DNA of 64,000 nt from Halomonas sp. CUBES01 (GCF_020991005.1 NZ_JAJLLW010000002.1:124001-188000), one strand, 5' to 3'. Counted from the first letter of the stretch, positions 29,399 to 38,575 are shown. Numbers and translations are program-made. The notes: generated by a model from the letters alone, not told the origin.

Positions 29399-30277
29399 CT
29401 ACGGCATCAACCAGGCAAGCATCAGGGGCAGGTACACCAGTGCCAGCAGGGTAGAGCAGAACACCAGGCTGGCCACATAGGCCGGTTCGCGCTGGGCGCG
29501 CTGGGCAAACAGGTAGTTGAATACCGCCACCGGCATGCTCATTTGCAGCACCAGAATACCCTGGGCTAGCGGCGGCAGCCCCAGCCATCCGGCAATCAGC
29601 CAGGCCGCCGTCGCGGCAAGCGGGATGCGCACCAGGCTGAATCCCAGGCCCGAACGCAGGCTTCTGACCTGAATGCTGGCCAGCGATACGCCGAGGGTGA
29701 TTAGCATCAGCGGCACGGTAAAGCCCGACATCAGATCCACGCTGTTGGCGATCCACAGCGGCAGCTCGGTGTCCGTCAGCAGCAGTGCCATGGCAATGGC
29801 AATTGCGTAGACCGTCGGCGTCTTGGCCAGTGACTTGAGCGGATTCCCCCGACTGGCCAGCATGGTGCCTACGGTAAATTGAAACAGCGACACCGTGACC
29901 ATCACGGTAATACCGTACACAAACCCGGCGCTGCCAAAGGCGTACAGCACTACCGGCAGCCCCATGTTGCCGGTGTTGGGGTACATCATCGGCGACAGCA
30001 AAACGCGCCAGTCGCGGCGTAATAGCTTGGCGACCAAAAACGTCGCCGCCGCCATGCAGGTGATCACCAGGGCAGTGGCGAGCATGGTGCGGCCAAAGGT
30101 GCTGGCGTCTATCTCCGCCCCGGCGAGCGAGGCCAGCACCAGCGAAGGCGTACCAATGTTGAAAACCAGCCGCGTCACGAAATCGACCGGGTAGGGGTGG
30201 CCCAGGCGCACCCAGGTAAACCCGAGGCCGGCACCCGCCAGTACGGGCGCCATTACCGCAAAGAGTTCCGCCAGCAT
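29399..30277 (-). CDS. AEC-family (auxin efflux carrier) permease
   Basis: A 292-residue membrane protein with about ten helices. It starts MLAELFAVMAPVLAGAGLGF, and an AAGGA site lies 6 bases before. The family's second-half pattern (PLMLITLGVSLASI, then PLAATAAWLIAGWLGLPPLAQG and MPVAVFNYLFA) is clear. AEC carriers export or import small carboxylates and malonate-like compounds; the substrate here is unknown. The LysR gene upstream on the same strand, 75 bases away, may be cotranscribed with it and control it. Confidence 0.92.
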   Translation of the reverse strand: MLAELFAVMAPVLAGAGLGFTWVRLGHPYPVDFVTRLVFNIGTPSLVLASLAGAEIDASTFGRTMLATALVITCMAAATFLVAKLLRRDWRVLLSPMMYPNTGNMGLPVVLYAFGSAGFVYGITVMVTVSLFQFTVGTMLASRGNPLKSLAKTPTVYAIAIAMALLLTDTELPLWIANSVDLMSGFTVPLMLITLGVSLASIQVRSLRSGLGFSLVRIPLAATAAWLIAGWLGLPPLAQGILVLQMSMPVAVFNYLFAQRAQREPAYVASLVFCSTLLALVYLPLMLAWLMP

Positions 30278-30352
30278 GGGGCGTCCTTGGCAATGAATGG
30301 CCGACTATTGTGAATAGTAAGCGGACTAACTGGCAAGTCGCGGTTGACTGAC

Positions 30353-31267
30353 CTAGGCGGCGACGTCGTCTTGCCGCCACTGACAGGGCATCTGCTCGCG
30401 CAGGAAGGTGAGCAGCGCCTGTACCCGTCGAGGTTGATGGCCGTAGGCATACAGCAGCGTGATCGGCAGGGGCGACGGTTTCCAGTCAGGCAGGCAGGGG
30501 GTCAGTTCGCCGGGATGATGAGCTTCGCGCTTGTCGGCGAGCCAGTGAGGCAGCAGGCCGATACCCTTGCCCCGGGCGATGGCATCCAGGTGAAGCGCGG
30601 TCAGGTCGACCCGCAAGCGCGAACGGGGTGGATAGAAATGGTAGCTGCCGTGGCTTGAGTGATGCAGCAGCAGGCCGTCCCGGGTCGTTCCCAGCAGGTC
30701 GATCCAGGCGTGGTCGGCCAGGTCGCGGGGGTGCCCGGGTAGCGGCTGCTGGGCAAGGTAGTCGGGGCTGGCGTACAGGCCTCTGCTGAGCCTGCCTAGT
30801 GGTTCCTGATGCAGGCCGCTTTCCGGTACCTGCCCCAGGCAGACGTGCACGCAATGGCTGTTGAGCGAGGTGGGCGGCGCCTCGCGGGTGCGCAGGGTCA
30901 GCTCGACTCTTGGGTAGCGCGCCATGAACGTATCCATGATCTGGCCCATCCAGCCCCGGGCCAGCGCGCAGTGCACCTCAAGGGTGACCGTGCCGCTGAT
31001 ATCCTCGCGCAATTCCGCCAGCGCTTCATGGCTGCGCGCCGCCAGGGCCAGCATGTCCTGGCAGTAGCGGTGGAACAGCAGCCCGGCCTCGGTGGGCAAC
31101 AGCCGGTTGGCCTGGCGGCGCAGCAATGGCTGCTCGAGACGCGCTTCCAGGTGGCTGATCCGGCGGCTGAGCGTGGACTTGGCCAGCCCCAGCTTGCGCG
31201 CGCTGAGCGTGAGGCTGCCGGTCTCCATCACCTCCGCAAAGGCGTTGAGTTCGTCGAAATCATGCAT
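30353..31267 (-). CDS. LysR-family transcriptional regulator
   Basis: A 304-residue LysR protein starting MHDFDELNAFAEVMETGS at 31267. An ATG at 31297 would add ten residues, and neither start has a strong ribosome binding site. The helix-turn-helix is LTLSARKLGLAKSTLSRRIS. The effector domain begins SGTVTLEVHCALARGWMGQI, and the rest is typical of the CrgA/AaeR group. It precedes the AEC permease on the same strand. A perfect 7-1-7 palindrome lies about 55 bases ahead of the start and may be its own operator. Confidence 0.92.
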   Translation of the reverse strand: MHDFDELNAFAEVMETGSLTLSARKLGLAKSTLSRRISHLEARLEQPLLRRQANRLLPTEAGLLFHRYCQDMLALAARSHEALAELREDISGTVTLEVHCALARGWMGQIMDTFMARYPRVELTLRTREAPPTSLNSHCVHVCLGQVPESGLHQEPLGRLSRGLYASPDYLAQQPLPGHPRDLADHAWIDLLGTTRDGLLLHHSSHGSYHFYPPRSRLRVDLTALHLDAIARGKGIGLLPHWLADKREAHHPGELTPCLPDWKPSPLPITLLYAYGHQPRRVQALLTFLREQMPCQWRQDDVAA

Positions 31268-31321
31268 GGTAAGCACCGCACTACGGAAACCGGGCATTGT
31301 GCCATTAGTTGCAAGTAATAA

Positions 31322-31336
31322 AAATCATTATGATTT
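31322..31336. promoter_or_regulatory. Perfect 7-1-7 palindrome upstream of LysR gene
   Basis: AAATCAT and ATGATTT flank a single T. The position, between the LysR start (31267) and the convergent TSUP stop (31397), suits a LysR operator with dyad symmetry. It is not a Fur box by sequence, although its 7-1-7 spacing is the same. Confidence 0.5.
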
Positions 31337-31396
31337 GCCATTGCGTATAGCTGAGTCCACCCTTGCGTTTTTTACGGTCAGAAGTGCGACAGGGCG

Positions 31397-32110
31397 TTAG
31401 CCGACCAGCGCCTGCCAGACCAGGCGTAACGCCAGCAAGGTGAGCACCGCGTTAAAGAGGCGGGCGAACTGGCGTTCCGGCATGTGCTTCAGGATGCGCA
31501 GGCCAACCCAGGTGCCGATAGCGCCGCTCAGGATCATCGCCCCCGCCAGCGGCAGCCAGGGCCCAAGGTTGACCCCCGCCTGCTGAAAGACCGCCATCTT
31601 GATGACGTGCTGAAGGCTCATCACCGCCGCCAGCGTCGCCATGATCTGGAAGCGGTGCGTGTAAAGCTGTTTAAGGTAGGCGCCGATCAACGGCCCGGTC
31701 GCCCCGACAAACAGCGATAAGAAGGTAGTCACGGCACCGACGACGACCGTCCCCCGCTGACCCATGGCGACCTTTGGCAAGGCCGGCCCCCAGCAAAGAT
31801 AAAGAATGAAGCTCGCGATGCTCAAATAAAGCACGGTAGGCGGCAGCGAGATCAGCACGAGGCTGCCCAGCAGTGCCCCTACCGCCGCGCCGGGTAAAAA
31901 GGCGAGGATCAAACGGCGATCTATGTGACGGAAGAGCATGGCCGCGCGGTTGGCATTCGACCCCAGCTGCACCATGCCGTGCAGCGGAATGATGACCTGG
32001 GGCGGGATGATTTGCGCCATCACCCCCAGCAGCATCACCCCGCCACCCGCCCCCAGGCAGGCCGTAAGCAGCGAAGTCAGAAAGGAGCTGCCTATCAAAA
32101 GCCCCGCCAA
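31397..32110 (-). CDS. TSUP-family permease (TauE/SafE type)
   Basis: A 237-residue protein from a TTG at 32110, with about seven or eight helices in two repeats. The family pattern is GAGGGVMLLGVMAQIIPP in the first repeat and GATGPLIGAYLKQLYTH in the second. Such carriers export sulfite, organosulfonates or related anions. No ATG is available. A CTG at 32143 would add 11 residues that read like a natural TSUP N-terminus (LEPLLNGLSPV) and has AGGA about 9 bases upstream, so the true start may be CTG. An out-of-frame ATG-TGA pair sits in the same leader. Confidence 0.88.
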   Translation of the reverse strand: MAGLLIGSSFLTSLLTACLGAGGGVMLLGVMAQIIPPQVIIPLHGMVQLGSNANRAAMLFRHIDRRLILAFLPGAAVGALLGSLVLISLPPTVLYLSIASFILYLCWGPALPKVAMGQRGTVVVGAVTTFLSLFVGATGPLIGAYLKQLYTHRFQIMATLAAVMSLQHVIKMAVFQQAGVNLGPWLPLAGAMILSGAIGTWVGLRILKHMPERQFARLFNAVLTLLALRLVWQALVG

Positions 32111-32228
32111 GACAGGGGAGAGTCCATTGAGTAAAGGTTCCAGCGCTCACATCCTGTTCAAAAGATGGGGTGAAAACATAGCAGATGTCGCCGGGCGACC
32201 ACCATGGCCGCAGCCGGATGCCTCCCAT

Positions 32229-32255
32229 AAAAAACCCCGGCGCCTGGCCGGGGTA
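32229..32255 (-). terminator. Terminator downstream of TonB receptor 1
   Basis: On the minus strand ACCCCGGC / GCCGGGGT around CCAG is followed by TTTTTT. It ends transcription of the receptor gene 32304-34457. Confidence 0.9.
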
Positions 32256-32303
32256 AAGATCAGCATTGAAGCCAGTTAAAGGAATCGGAAGCGCACATGG
32301 CGA

Positions 32304-34457
32304 TTAGAACGCGTAGCGCACCGAGAGCCACAGGCGACGGCCTTCCTCGCTGTTAGCGTAGCGGTTGCCGTAGCTGGTCTGGGGATTGCCCGCCCGGTCG
32401 GTGGAGGCATAGCGTTGGTAGTCGACGAAGTCCTTGTCGAACAGGTTATAAACCGTCGCGCTCAGATCAAGCTGCTCGGTGACTGCGTAATTACCGCCCA
32501 GGTTGAATAGCGAATAGGCTTTGAAGTCGCCCAGGTCGTCAAAGGAAGGCGCGCCGCGCACGCGTTCACGGTTGCGGTAGCGCTCGCTGCGATACTCCGC
32601 CGAGAGCCAGGCATCCAGCCTGGCGGTGGCCTGCCAGCGCAGCGTCGCGTTGACGGCGTGTTCGGGCGTGTCGGTGAGCGGTTCGCCCTCGTTCGCGCCG
32701 CTCTTTTGTTCGCTGTCGGTATAGGTGTAGTTCGCGCTCAGGCGCCAGTCCGGGGTGAACTGGTAGCTTGTCGACAGCTCGACCCCTTGGGTGATCGCCT
32801 CGTCCACGTTGACCTGTTGGCTGTAGGATCCGTCGGGGATCAAGGGATCGTTGGTGACCAGGATATCGTTACCGCTGGCGATCTTGTCGTCGAACCGGTT
32901 GTGGAAAAGCGTCGCGCTGGCGGTAAAGCCGTGCTGGTTATCGTAATGCGCGCCGATCTCGCTGCTGGTGCTGGTTTCCGGCTCCAGATCCGGGTTGCCG
33001 ATGGTCAGTACGGTACCCTGGCCCGTGACGCCGTTGATGCCGTCGTGCAGGTCGTTGAGCGACGGCGTCTTGTAGCCGCGGCTCACGCCGCCTTTCAGCG
33101 TCCAGTTGGGCGTGGTGTTCCATACCAGATAGCCGCGCGGGCTGAACTGGCTGCCAAAGGCATCGTGGTGGTCGTAACGCCCGCCCAGAGTGAGCGCCAG
33201 GTCATCGCGCAGCAGCCATTCGTCTTCGGCAAACACCGAGCTGGTCGTTTGCTCGAAGGTTTCGCCGGCCAGGCCATCGTCCAGTTCGGCGTCCCACCAT
33301 TGCACGCCCAGGGTGGTCATGTGATTGCCCAGCGGCAGGGTGAATTTGCTGTCGAACACGGTGTTGGTGGTTTCCAGCTCCCGCGGGGCGCCGCCGACAA
33401 TGCCGGGGAAGCCCGCGTACGCTTCGCCCTGAGTGCCGGGAATCGTGCGGCCGGTGGTTTCGGTGGTGTTGCGCATCAGGCTCGAGTCCAACGTGCCCGA
33501 GGCAAACCGCCCGGTATGGCCAATGGCCAGCTGCTCGCGCTCGAAGCGCAGCTCATCCGCATAGCCGTTGGCGGTGCCGGGGGCAGGTTCGCAGCTGCGG
33601 GTACGCCCGTCCAGGGTGCCCAACTGGCAGTCGTCGTTGTTGTAGCGCTGGCGATTCACTTCGCCGTCGAGCCACAGGTCGTGATTGGCGGTGGGGGACC
33701 AGGTCAGCTTGCCGCCCAGGTTGTAGGTGTCGCCTTCCACCGGGCTTGGCCCCCGCTGGCTGACCTCGATGGGGTCACCGTTTTGATCGCTGTACTGGAG
33801 ATGGGACGCGTCGCGCTCCTGGAAGCGGCCGCGTAATTGAATCCCCAGGGTATCTTCCACCAGCGGGCCGCTGGTGTAGAGGTTGATCTCGCGGCGGTCG
33901 CCAAAGTCGCGGTCTTCGTTGAAGGTGTTCTCGACGCCGATGGCGCTTGTCCACTCGCGGTCGACCTTGCGGGTAATGATGTTGATCACGCCGCCCATGG
34001 CGTCGGAGCCGTAAAGCGTCGACATCGGCCCGCGAATCACTTCGATGCGCTCGATGCTCGCGACCGGCGGAAAGAAGCTCGTGGAGGTCTCGCCAAAGCC
34101 GTTAGGGGTCACGCTGCCCGCCGCATTCTGGCGGCGGCCGTCAATCAGGATCAGCGTGTAGTCGCTGGGCATGCCGCGCATGCGGATATTGCGCCCGCCG
34201 GTCTTGCCTACCTGGCCGCCTACGTCCACGCCTTCCACGTCGCGCAGGGCATCGGCAATGCTGCTGACCCGCTTGCGTTCGAGCTCCTCGCGAGACACCA
34301 CCGAAATGCTGGCCGGCGCGTCGACCATGGCCTGTTCGAAACCGCTGGCCGACACCACGATGTTGTCCAGCTGGTCGTTCTGCTGGGCAACCGCTGCGGT
34401 GGATGACATGGCGAGCGCAACGGCGCCGCTCAAAACGGTACGGGTGTAGCGTGGCAT
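32304..34457 (-). CDS. TonB-dependent outer-membrane receptor (ferric siderophore, iron locus 1)
   Basis: A 717-residue receptor. The signal peptide ends in STAAVAQQ. The TonB-box region is DNIVVSASGFEQ, followed by the plug (residues about 40-160, with IRMRGMPSDYTLILIDGRRQ and VASIERIEVIRGPMSTLYGSDAMGGVINIITRK). The rest is a 22-strand beta-barrel ending in the C-terminal phenylalanine (LWLSVRYAF). The FepA/CirA-like plug suggests a catecholate or similar ferric siderophore; the ligand cannot be fixed. A good Fur-box palindrome lies 35-49 bases ahead of the ATG. It is divergent from the ABC uptake genes that would carry the ligand through the inner membrane. Confidence 0.93.
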   Translation of the reverse strand: MPRYTRTVLSGAVALAMSSTAAVAQQNDQLDNIVVSASGFEQAMVDAPASISVVSREELERKRVSSIADALRDVEGVDVGGQVGKTGGRNIRMRGMPSDYTLILIDGRRQNAAGSVTPNGFGETSTSFFPPVASIERIEVIRGPMSTLYGSDAMGGVINIITRKVDREWTSAIGVENTFNEDRDFGDRREINLYTSGPLVEDTLGIQLRGRFQERDASHLQYSDQNGDPIEVSQRGPSPVEGDTYNLGGKLTWSPTANHDLWLDGEVNRQRYNNDDCQLGTLDGRTRSCEPAPGTANGYADELRFEREQLAIGHTGRFASGTLDSSLMRNTTETTGRTIPGTQGEAYAGFPGIVGGAPRELETTNTVFDSKFTLPLGNHMTTLGVQWWDAELDDGLAGETFEQTTSSVFAEDEWLLRDDLALTLGGRYDHHDAFGSQFSPRGYLVWNTTPNWTLKGGVSRGYKTPSLNDLHDGINGVTGQGTVLTIGNPDLEPETSTSSEIGAHYDNQHGFTASATLFHNRFDDKIASGNDILVTNDPLIPDGSYSQQVNVDEAITQGVELSTSYQFTPDWRLSANYTYTDSEQKSGANEGEPLTDTPEHAVNATLRWQATARLDAWLSAEYRSERYRNRERVRGAPSFDDLGDFKAYSLFNLGGNYAVTEQLDLSATVYNLFDKDFVDYQRYASTDRAGNPQTSYGNRYANSEEGRRLWLSVRYAF

Positions 34458-34491
34458 GGGTATCCCCTTGATGAAGCCGTTCAGGTTTTAA

Positions 34492-34506
34492 TGATATGCA
34501 TTATCA
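34492..34506. promoter_or_regulatory. Fur box (receptor side)
   Basis: TGATATGCATTATCA agrees with the 7-1-7 Fur consensus TGATAATnATTATCA at all but two or three positions. It lies 35-49 bases upstream of the TonB receptor ATG and so can repress that gene in iron-replete cells. Confidence 0.8.
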
Positions 34507-34667
34507 AATGAGATGCAGAGTCTAAAAACTTAAGTTCCCAAATACGAGGCGACAAAGCGGAACGGTATGTTGCAGATTCGGCAACAGTTGCGGCCTGGCA
34601 GCGCGAATTCGCCAGTGTTGCGCAAGGGGGAACGGCGTATTCGCTGGAAGGCTGGTGCAAGTGCTTC

Positions 34668-34685
34668 TGATAATCGTTATTATCA
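34668..34685. promoter_or_regulatory. Fur box (ABC transporter side)
   Basis: TGATAATCGTTATTATCA contains the perfect palindrome GATAAT-CGTT-ATTATC. It lies 29-46 bases upstream of the binding-protein ATG at 34714. Confidence 0.8.
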
Positions 34686-34713
34686 TCGCCTGGTTCAACA
34701 GCGAGGATATCGG

Positions 34714-35640
34714 ATGCGGGCTGCAGCGTTACGCAATGGCGTGGTGGGACTACTACTCAGTGGATTGTTGGTGAGCGCCGCCCAGGCGCGCACGCTCGAT
34801 ACCGCCTTTGGGGAGGTGGAGGTGACGGGTACGCCGGAACGCGTGGTCACCCTCTACGAAGGCGCGCTGGATGCGTCGCTGGCCGCGGGCGTCACGCCGC
34901 TGGGCGCGGTTACCACCCGCGGTGGCGATAACGTCGCCGAGTACGTGGAAGCGCATCTGGGTGATGATCGGCCCGCCATCATGGGGGTGGTGCGCGAAAT
35001 CAACATCGAGGCCGTGCTTGAACAGCGCCCGGATGTGATTCTGGCGCCCGCTCGGCTCTCTGAGGAGCATTATCAGCTGCTGTCACGCATTGCGCCCACC
35101 GTGGTACCGACCACTCAGCCGATCGCTCCGGATAACTGGAAAGCCGAAGCGCGCCTTTACGGCGACGCGCTGAATCGCCGGGACGCCATCGAAGACGCCA
35201 TCAGCGCCGTTGACCAGCGCGCCGCAGAATTAGCGAGCGCCCTGGACGCGGCCGGTGTAGGCGGCACGGCCTTTGTGGTGCGCTGGATGCCGGGCGGGCC
35301 GATGGTCATGTCGAAGAACCTGTTCGCCGCCGGTTTGGTCGCTCAAGCGAGTTTAACGGTGGAAGATGCCGGCCTGGTGGGCGAGCGCGGCGTGCACAGC
35401 GATATCTTGAGCCTTGAAAACCTCTCCCGGGTGGATGGCGACTGGCTGTTCCTGGCGACGCTCAACGAAGACGGCCAGGAGGCCCTGGCATCGGCCCGGC
35501 AGAATAGCGCCTTCACCCGGCTGGACGTGGTTCAGCGCGAGCAGGTGGTGCCGGTGAACGGCCAGCTATGGACCAGCGCCAACGGCCCGCTGGCCGCGCT
35601 GGCGATTCTTGACGATATCGACGCCGCCCTGTTGCCGTGA
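34714..35640 (+). CDS. Iron-siderophore ABC transporter substrate-binding protein
   Basis: From the ATG at 34714, 7 bases after GAGG, it has 308 residues. The open frame extends upstream to 34567, but that part overlaps the Fur box and promoter. The signal peptide is NGVVGLLLSGLLVSAAQA. The TroA/FecB-type fold shows TPERVVTLYEGALDASLAAG and EQRPDVILAPARLSEEH. It delivers ferric siderophore to the two downstream permeases. Its paralogue is the binding protein at 59279-60289, with the same VVTLY.GA.D pattern. The stop touches the next start, so the operon is tightly coupled. Confidence 0.92.
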   Translation: MRAAALRNGVVGLLLSGLLVSAAQARTLDTAFGEVEVTGTPERVVTLYEGALDASLAAGVTPLGAVTTRGGDNVAEYVEAHLGDDRPAIMGVVREINIEAVLEQRPDVILAPARLSEEHYQLLSRIAPTVVPTTQPIAPDNWKAEARLYGDALNRRDAIEDAISAVDQRAAELASALDAAGVGGTAFVVRWMPGGPMVMSKNLFAAGLVAQASLTVEDAGLVGERGVHSDILSLENLSRVDGDWLFLATLNEDGQEALASARQNSAFTRLDVVQREQVVPVNGQLWTSANGPLAALAILDDIDAALLP

Positions 35641-36641
35641 TGGCGTTGAGCGTGGGTCACCAACGCACGCAGATGACGTTACTGCTCACCGCCCTTGTGG
35701 CGGTGAGTCTCGTTAGCCTGCTGATTGGCGCTGGTAACGTCGGCCCGCTGCGTGCCCTGGCGGTGCTGGGCGGCAGCCAGGATAGCGACGCCAGTTTCGT
35801 GGTCTGGCAGCTGCGCGCGCCGCGCACCGTGATCGGCATTATTGTCGGCATGGCGCTTGGGGTGGCGGGGGCGCTGCTGCAGGCGGTGTCGCGTAACCCG
35901 CTCGCCGAGCCCGGCCTGCTGGGGGTAAGCGCCGGCGCCGCCTTTGCGGTGGCGCTGACGCTGGTCATGGGCGCCAGTGCCGCCACCCTGCGTATTTCGG
36001 TGGCCCAGTTGGGGGCCTTGGTGGGCTGTCTGTGTGTGCTCAGCGTGACGCGGGTGCGCGGGGTTGGAAGTGATCCTGTACGGCTGGTATTGGCCGGGGC
36101 GGCGTTTTCGGGGCTGCTCGGCTCGCTGACCTCGCTGATGCTGCTGTATGACCAACGCGCGGCGGATGACATCCGCTTCTGGGTGATTGGCAGCCTCGCC
36201 GGACGCCGCCTCGACGATGTGGTGGCGATGCTGCCCAGCATGCTGGTCGCGGCCGTAGCGGTGGTGTTCATCGCGCGCCCGCTGGCGGCGTTGGCATTGG
36301 GGGAACGGGCGGCCTCCGGGCTGGGGCATCACCCGGGGCTGATCCGTTGGTTGGTGGTGGCCTGCGTGGCCCTGCTGGTGGGCGCTGCCACGGCGATCGC
36401 CGGGCCGATTGCCTTTGTCGGGCTGGTAGTGCCGTTTGCCGCCCGGGCGCTGGCGGGGCCGGACATTCGCCGCACGCTGTGGTTCTGCCTGCCGATTGGC
36501 CCCTTGATGGTGCTCTCGGCGGATGTCATTGCCCGCGTGGCGGTGGCGCCCTCGGAGCTTCCTATTGGCGTGCTGACCGCGTTATGCGGTGCACCGGTTT
36601 TGGTCGCGGTGGTGCGCGCCCGGCGGCTCCCGACTTTGTAA
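35640..36641 (+). CDS. FecCD-family iron-siderophore permease 1
   Basis: A 333-residue permease with about nine or ten helices. The ATG at 35640 overlaps the preceding stop by one base; a GTG three bases earlier is also possible. Family blocks include WQLRAPRTVIGIIVGMALG, LLQAVSRNPLAEPGLLGVSA near the N-terminal third and GPIAFVGLVVPFAARALAGP, the coupling helix region. It pairs with the next permease to form the channel. Confidence 0.93.
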   Translation: MALSVGHQRTQMTLLLTALVAVSLVSLLIGAGNVGPLRALAVLGGSQDSDASFVVWQLRAPRTVIGIIVGMALGVAGALLQAVSRNPLAEPGLLGVSAGAAFAVALTLVMGASAATLRISVAQLGALVGCLCVLSVTRVRGVGSDPVRLVLAGAAFSGLLGSLTSLMLLYDQRAADDIRFWVIGSLAGRRLDDVVAMLPSMLVAAVAVVFIARPLAALALGERAASGLGHHPGLIRWLVVACVALLVGAATAIAGPIAFVGLVVPFAARALAGPDIRRTLWFCLPIGPLMVLSADVIARVAVAPSELPIGVLTALCGAPVLVAVVRARRLPTL

Positions 36642-36659
36642 CCTTTGGCGTTGACTTCC

Positions 36660-37775
36660 ATGAAATCGAGCGCAAGTGATCTTCCTTCATCGGCCTTTGT
36701 AGCTGAGCGCCCCTCGCCGCCGGTAGCGCCGCCGCCGGGCTACTGGCGTGTTGCCTGGCAATCCACACGGGGTAATGCCTGCAGCCGGCTCATCGAGCGG
36801 CGTGGCGTCGCTGTCAGCGCGGGGCTTGGTGTCGCGTTACTGTGTGCCTGCGTCCTTTATTTGAGCCTGGGCAGCATGGCGCTGGCCCCGAGCGCGGTAC
36901 TCCCGGCGCTGTTTGGCCGAGGCGAGATGATCAGCGTGTTTACCGTTCAAGAGCTGCGCCTGCCTCGGCTGGTGGCGGCCTGCCTGACCGGCGGCGCCTT
37001 TGCGCTTGCCGGGGTGCTGATGCAAACCCTGGCGCGCAATCGGCTCGCCACACCCGGGATTATCGGTATCGATAACGGCGCCACCGCCTTTGCCGTGGCC
37101 TCGGTGGTGGGCATGGGGGTCTCGCTGGCGCCACCGGCCATGGCGCTGGCGGGGGCGGCCACGGCCGCCGCGCTGACCTTTGGGCTGGTGGCGGGCGGCG
37201 GCACAAAGGGCTATCGTTTTATCGTCGCGGGAATCGGCGTGGGCGCGGTGTTTGGCGCGGTCACCCAGCTGATGCTGGCGCGCGTGGCGATCGATACCGC
37301 CAATGCCGCCTACCCCTGGACCGTCGGGTCGCTCAATGCCCGCCCCGGCGACGCGGTAAGCTTGCTTGCCGTCGGGTTAGCTGTGGGCGTGATCGCCGCT
37401 GGGTTTATCGCGCGCCCGCTATCGCTGATGCGCTTTAAAGACGCCACCGCCTATGGGCTGGGCGTTAACGTCAAGGCGCGCCGCTTTCAGGTGCTGATGC
37501 TGTCTGTCGTATTGACCGCGCTGGCGGTCGCTGTAGCCGGGCCGGTGGGCATGGTCGGGCTGATCGGCCCGGAAATCGCCCGCTCACTTGCTAGCTCACG
37601 CCAGGTGCCGCTCGTGGCGTCGCTGCTAGCAGGGGCGCTGGTGATGGTGCTGGCGGACCTCGCCGGGCGCACCTTGCTGGCGCCGATTGAAATTCCCGTC
37701 GGCATCGTGACCGCGGTGATCGGCGGTCCCTGGTTATTATGGATACTAATGCGCCCGCAACGGAGCCACGCATGA
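36660..37775 (+). CDS. FecCD-family iron-siderophore permease 2
   Basis: A 371-residue permease from the ATG at 36660, with a polar N-terminal extension of about 60 residues before the first helix. Family blocks: VQELRLPRLVAACLTGGAFA, LMQTLARNRLATPGIIGI and GPVGMVGLIGPEIARSLAS. The frame begins at a TTG (36645), but the ATG is preferred. Its stop overlaps the ATPase start by 4 bases. Confidence 0.93.
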   Translation: MKSSASDLPSSAFVAERPSPPVAPPPGYWRVAWQSTRGNACSRLIERRGVAVSAGLGVALLCACVLYLSLGSMALAPSAVLPALFGRGEMISVFTVQELRLPRLVAACLTGGAFALAGVLMQTLARNRLATPGIIGIDNGATAFAVASVVGMGVSLAPPAMALAGAATAAALTFGLVAGGGTKGYRFIVAGIGVGAVFGAVTQLMLARVAIDTANAAYPWTVGSLNARPGDAVSLLAVGLAVGVIAAGFIARPLSLMRFKDATAYGLGVNVKARRFQVLMLSVVLTALAVAVAGPVGMVGLIGPEIARSLASSRQVPLVASLLAGALVMVLADLAGRTLLAPIEIPVGIVTAVIGGPWLLWILMRPQRSHA

Positions 37776-38575
37776 CGCCTGCTGAACCATCCCCCACGCT
37801 TGCCACCGAGTCGCTCGCCCTGAGCTATGGCGCCCGGCGCGTCATTGACTCGCTGGATATCAGCCTGCCCAGCGGCCAGGTTACGGCGATTGTCGGCCCC
37901 AACGGCTGCGGCAAGTCTACGCTGCTCTCGGGCCTTGCCCGGCTGCACAAGCCGGAAAGCGGCGCGGTGCTGCTGGACGGCGCGGACATTCAGCGCCTGC
38001 CCGCCCGGACGCTTGCCACTCAGCTGGCACTACTGCCGCAAGAGGCCGTGGCGCCGGAAGGGCTCACCGTCAGCGAGCTGATTCGCTTTGGTCGCCAGCC
38101 TCACCAGGGCTGGCTGCGCCAGTGGTCGGCGGAAGATCAGCGCGTGGTCGAGCATGCCCTCGCCGCCGCCGGGCTTGACGCCTTGGCCGAGCGTCCGCTG
38201 GAAGCGCTTTCCGGCGGGCAGCGCCAACGGGCGTGGATCGCCATGACCATCGCCCAGCAAACGCCACTGTTACTGCTTGACGAGCCGACGTCCGCGTTGG
38301 ACCTGGGCCACCAGATCGAGGTGTTCGAGCTGGTGCGCCATCTGGCCTGCCATGGGCGTACCGTGGTGATGGTGCTCCACGACCTGGCCAGTGCCTGTCG
38401 CTATGCGGATCATCTAATCGCCCTATGCGACGGGCAGATCGTCGCCCAGGGCGCGCCTGCCGAGGTGGTGACGCCTGAGCTGGTGCGGACGCTGTACCAG
38501 GTCGACTGCACGTTGATGATCGACCCTGATACCGGCAGCCCGCTGCTGGCCAACGTGCGCCGGGCCAGTGCCTAG
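37772..38575 (+). CDS. Iron-siderophore ABC transporter ATP-binding protein
   Basis: A 267-residue FepC/FhuC-type ATPase. The ATG at 37772 lies 7 bases after GGAG and overlaps the permease stop (ATGA); an earlier ATG at 37739 is unlikely. Walker A is GPNGCGKST, the Q-loop reaches ALLPQEAVAPEGLTV, the signature is LSGGQRQRAWIAMTIAQ and Walker B is LLLLDEPTSALD. It completes the binding protein - permease - permease - ATPase operon of iron locus 1. Confidence 0.95.
   Translation: MTPAEPSPTLATESLALSYGARRVIDSLDISLPSGQVTAIVGPNGCGKSTLLSGLARLHKPESGAVLLDGADIQRLPARTLATQLALLPQEAVAPEGLTVSELIRFGRQPHQGWLRQWSAEDQRVVEHALAAAGLDALAERPLEALSGGQRQRAWIAMTIAQQTPLLLLDEPTSALDLGHQIEVFELVRHLACHGRTVVMVLHDLASACRYADHLIALCDGQIVAQGAPAEVVTPELVRTLYQVDCTLMIDPDTGSPLLANVRRASA

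Noticed and set aside
34567-34713. N-terminal extension of the locus 1 binding protein
   Set aside because: The frame is open, but it covers the Fur box and promoter and lacks signal-peptide character; the ATG at 34714 has a ribosome binding site and a proper signal peptide.
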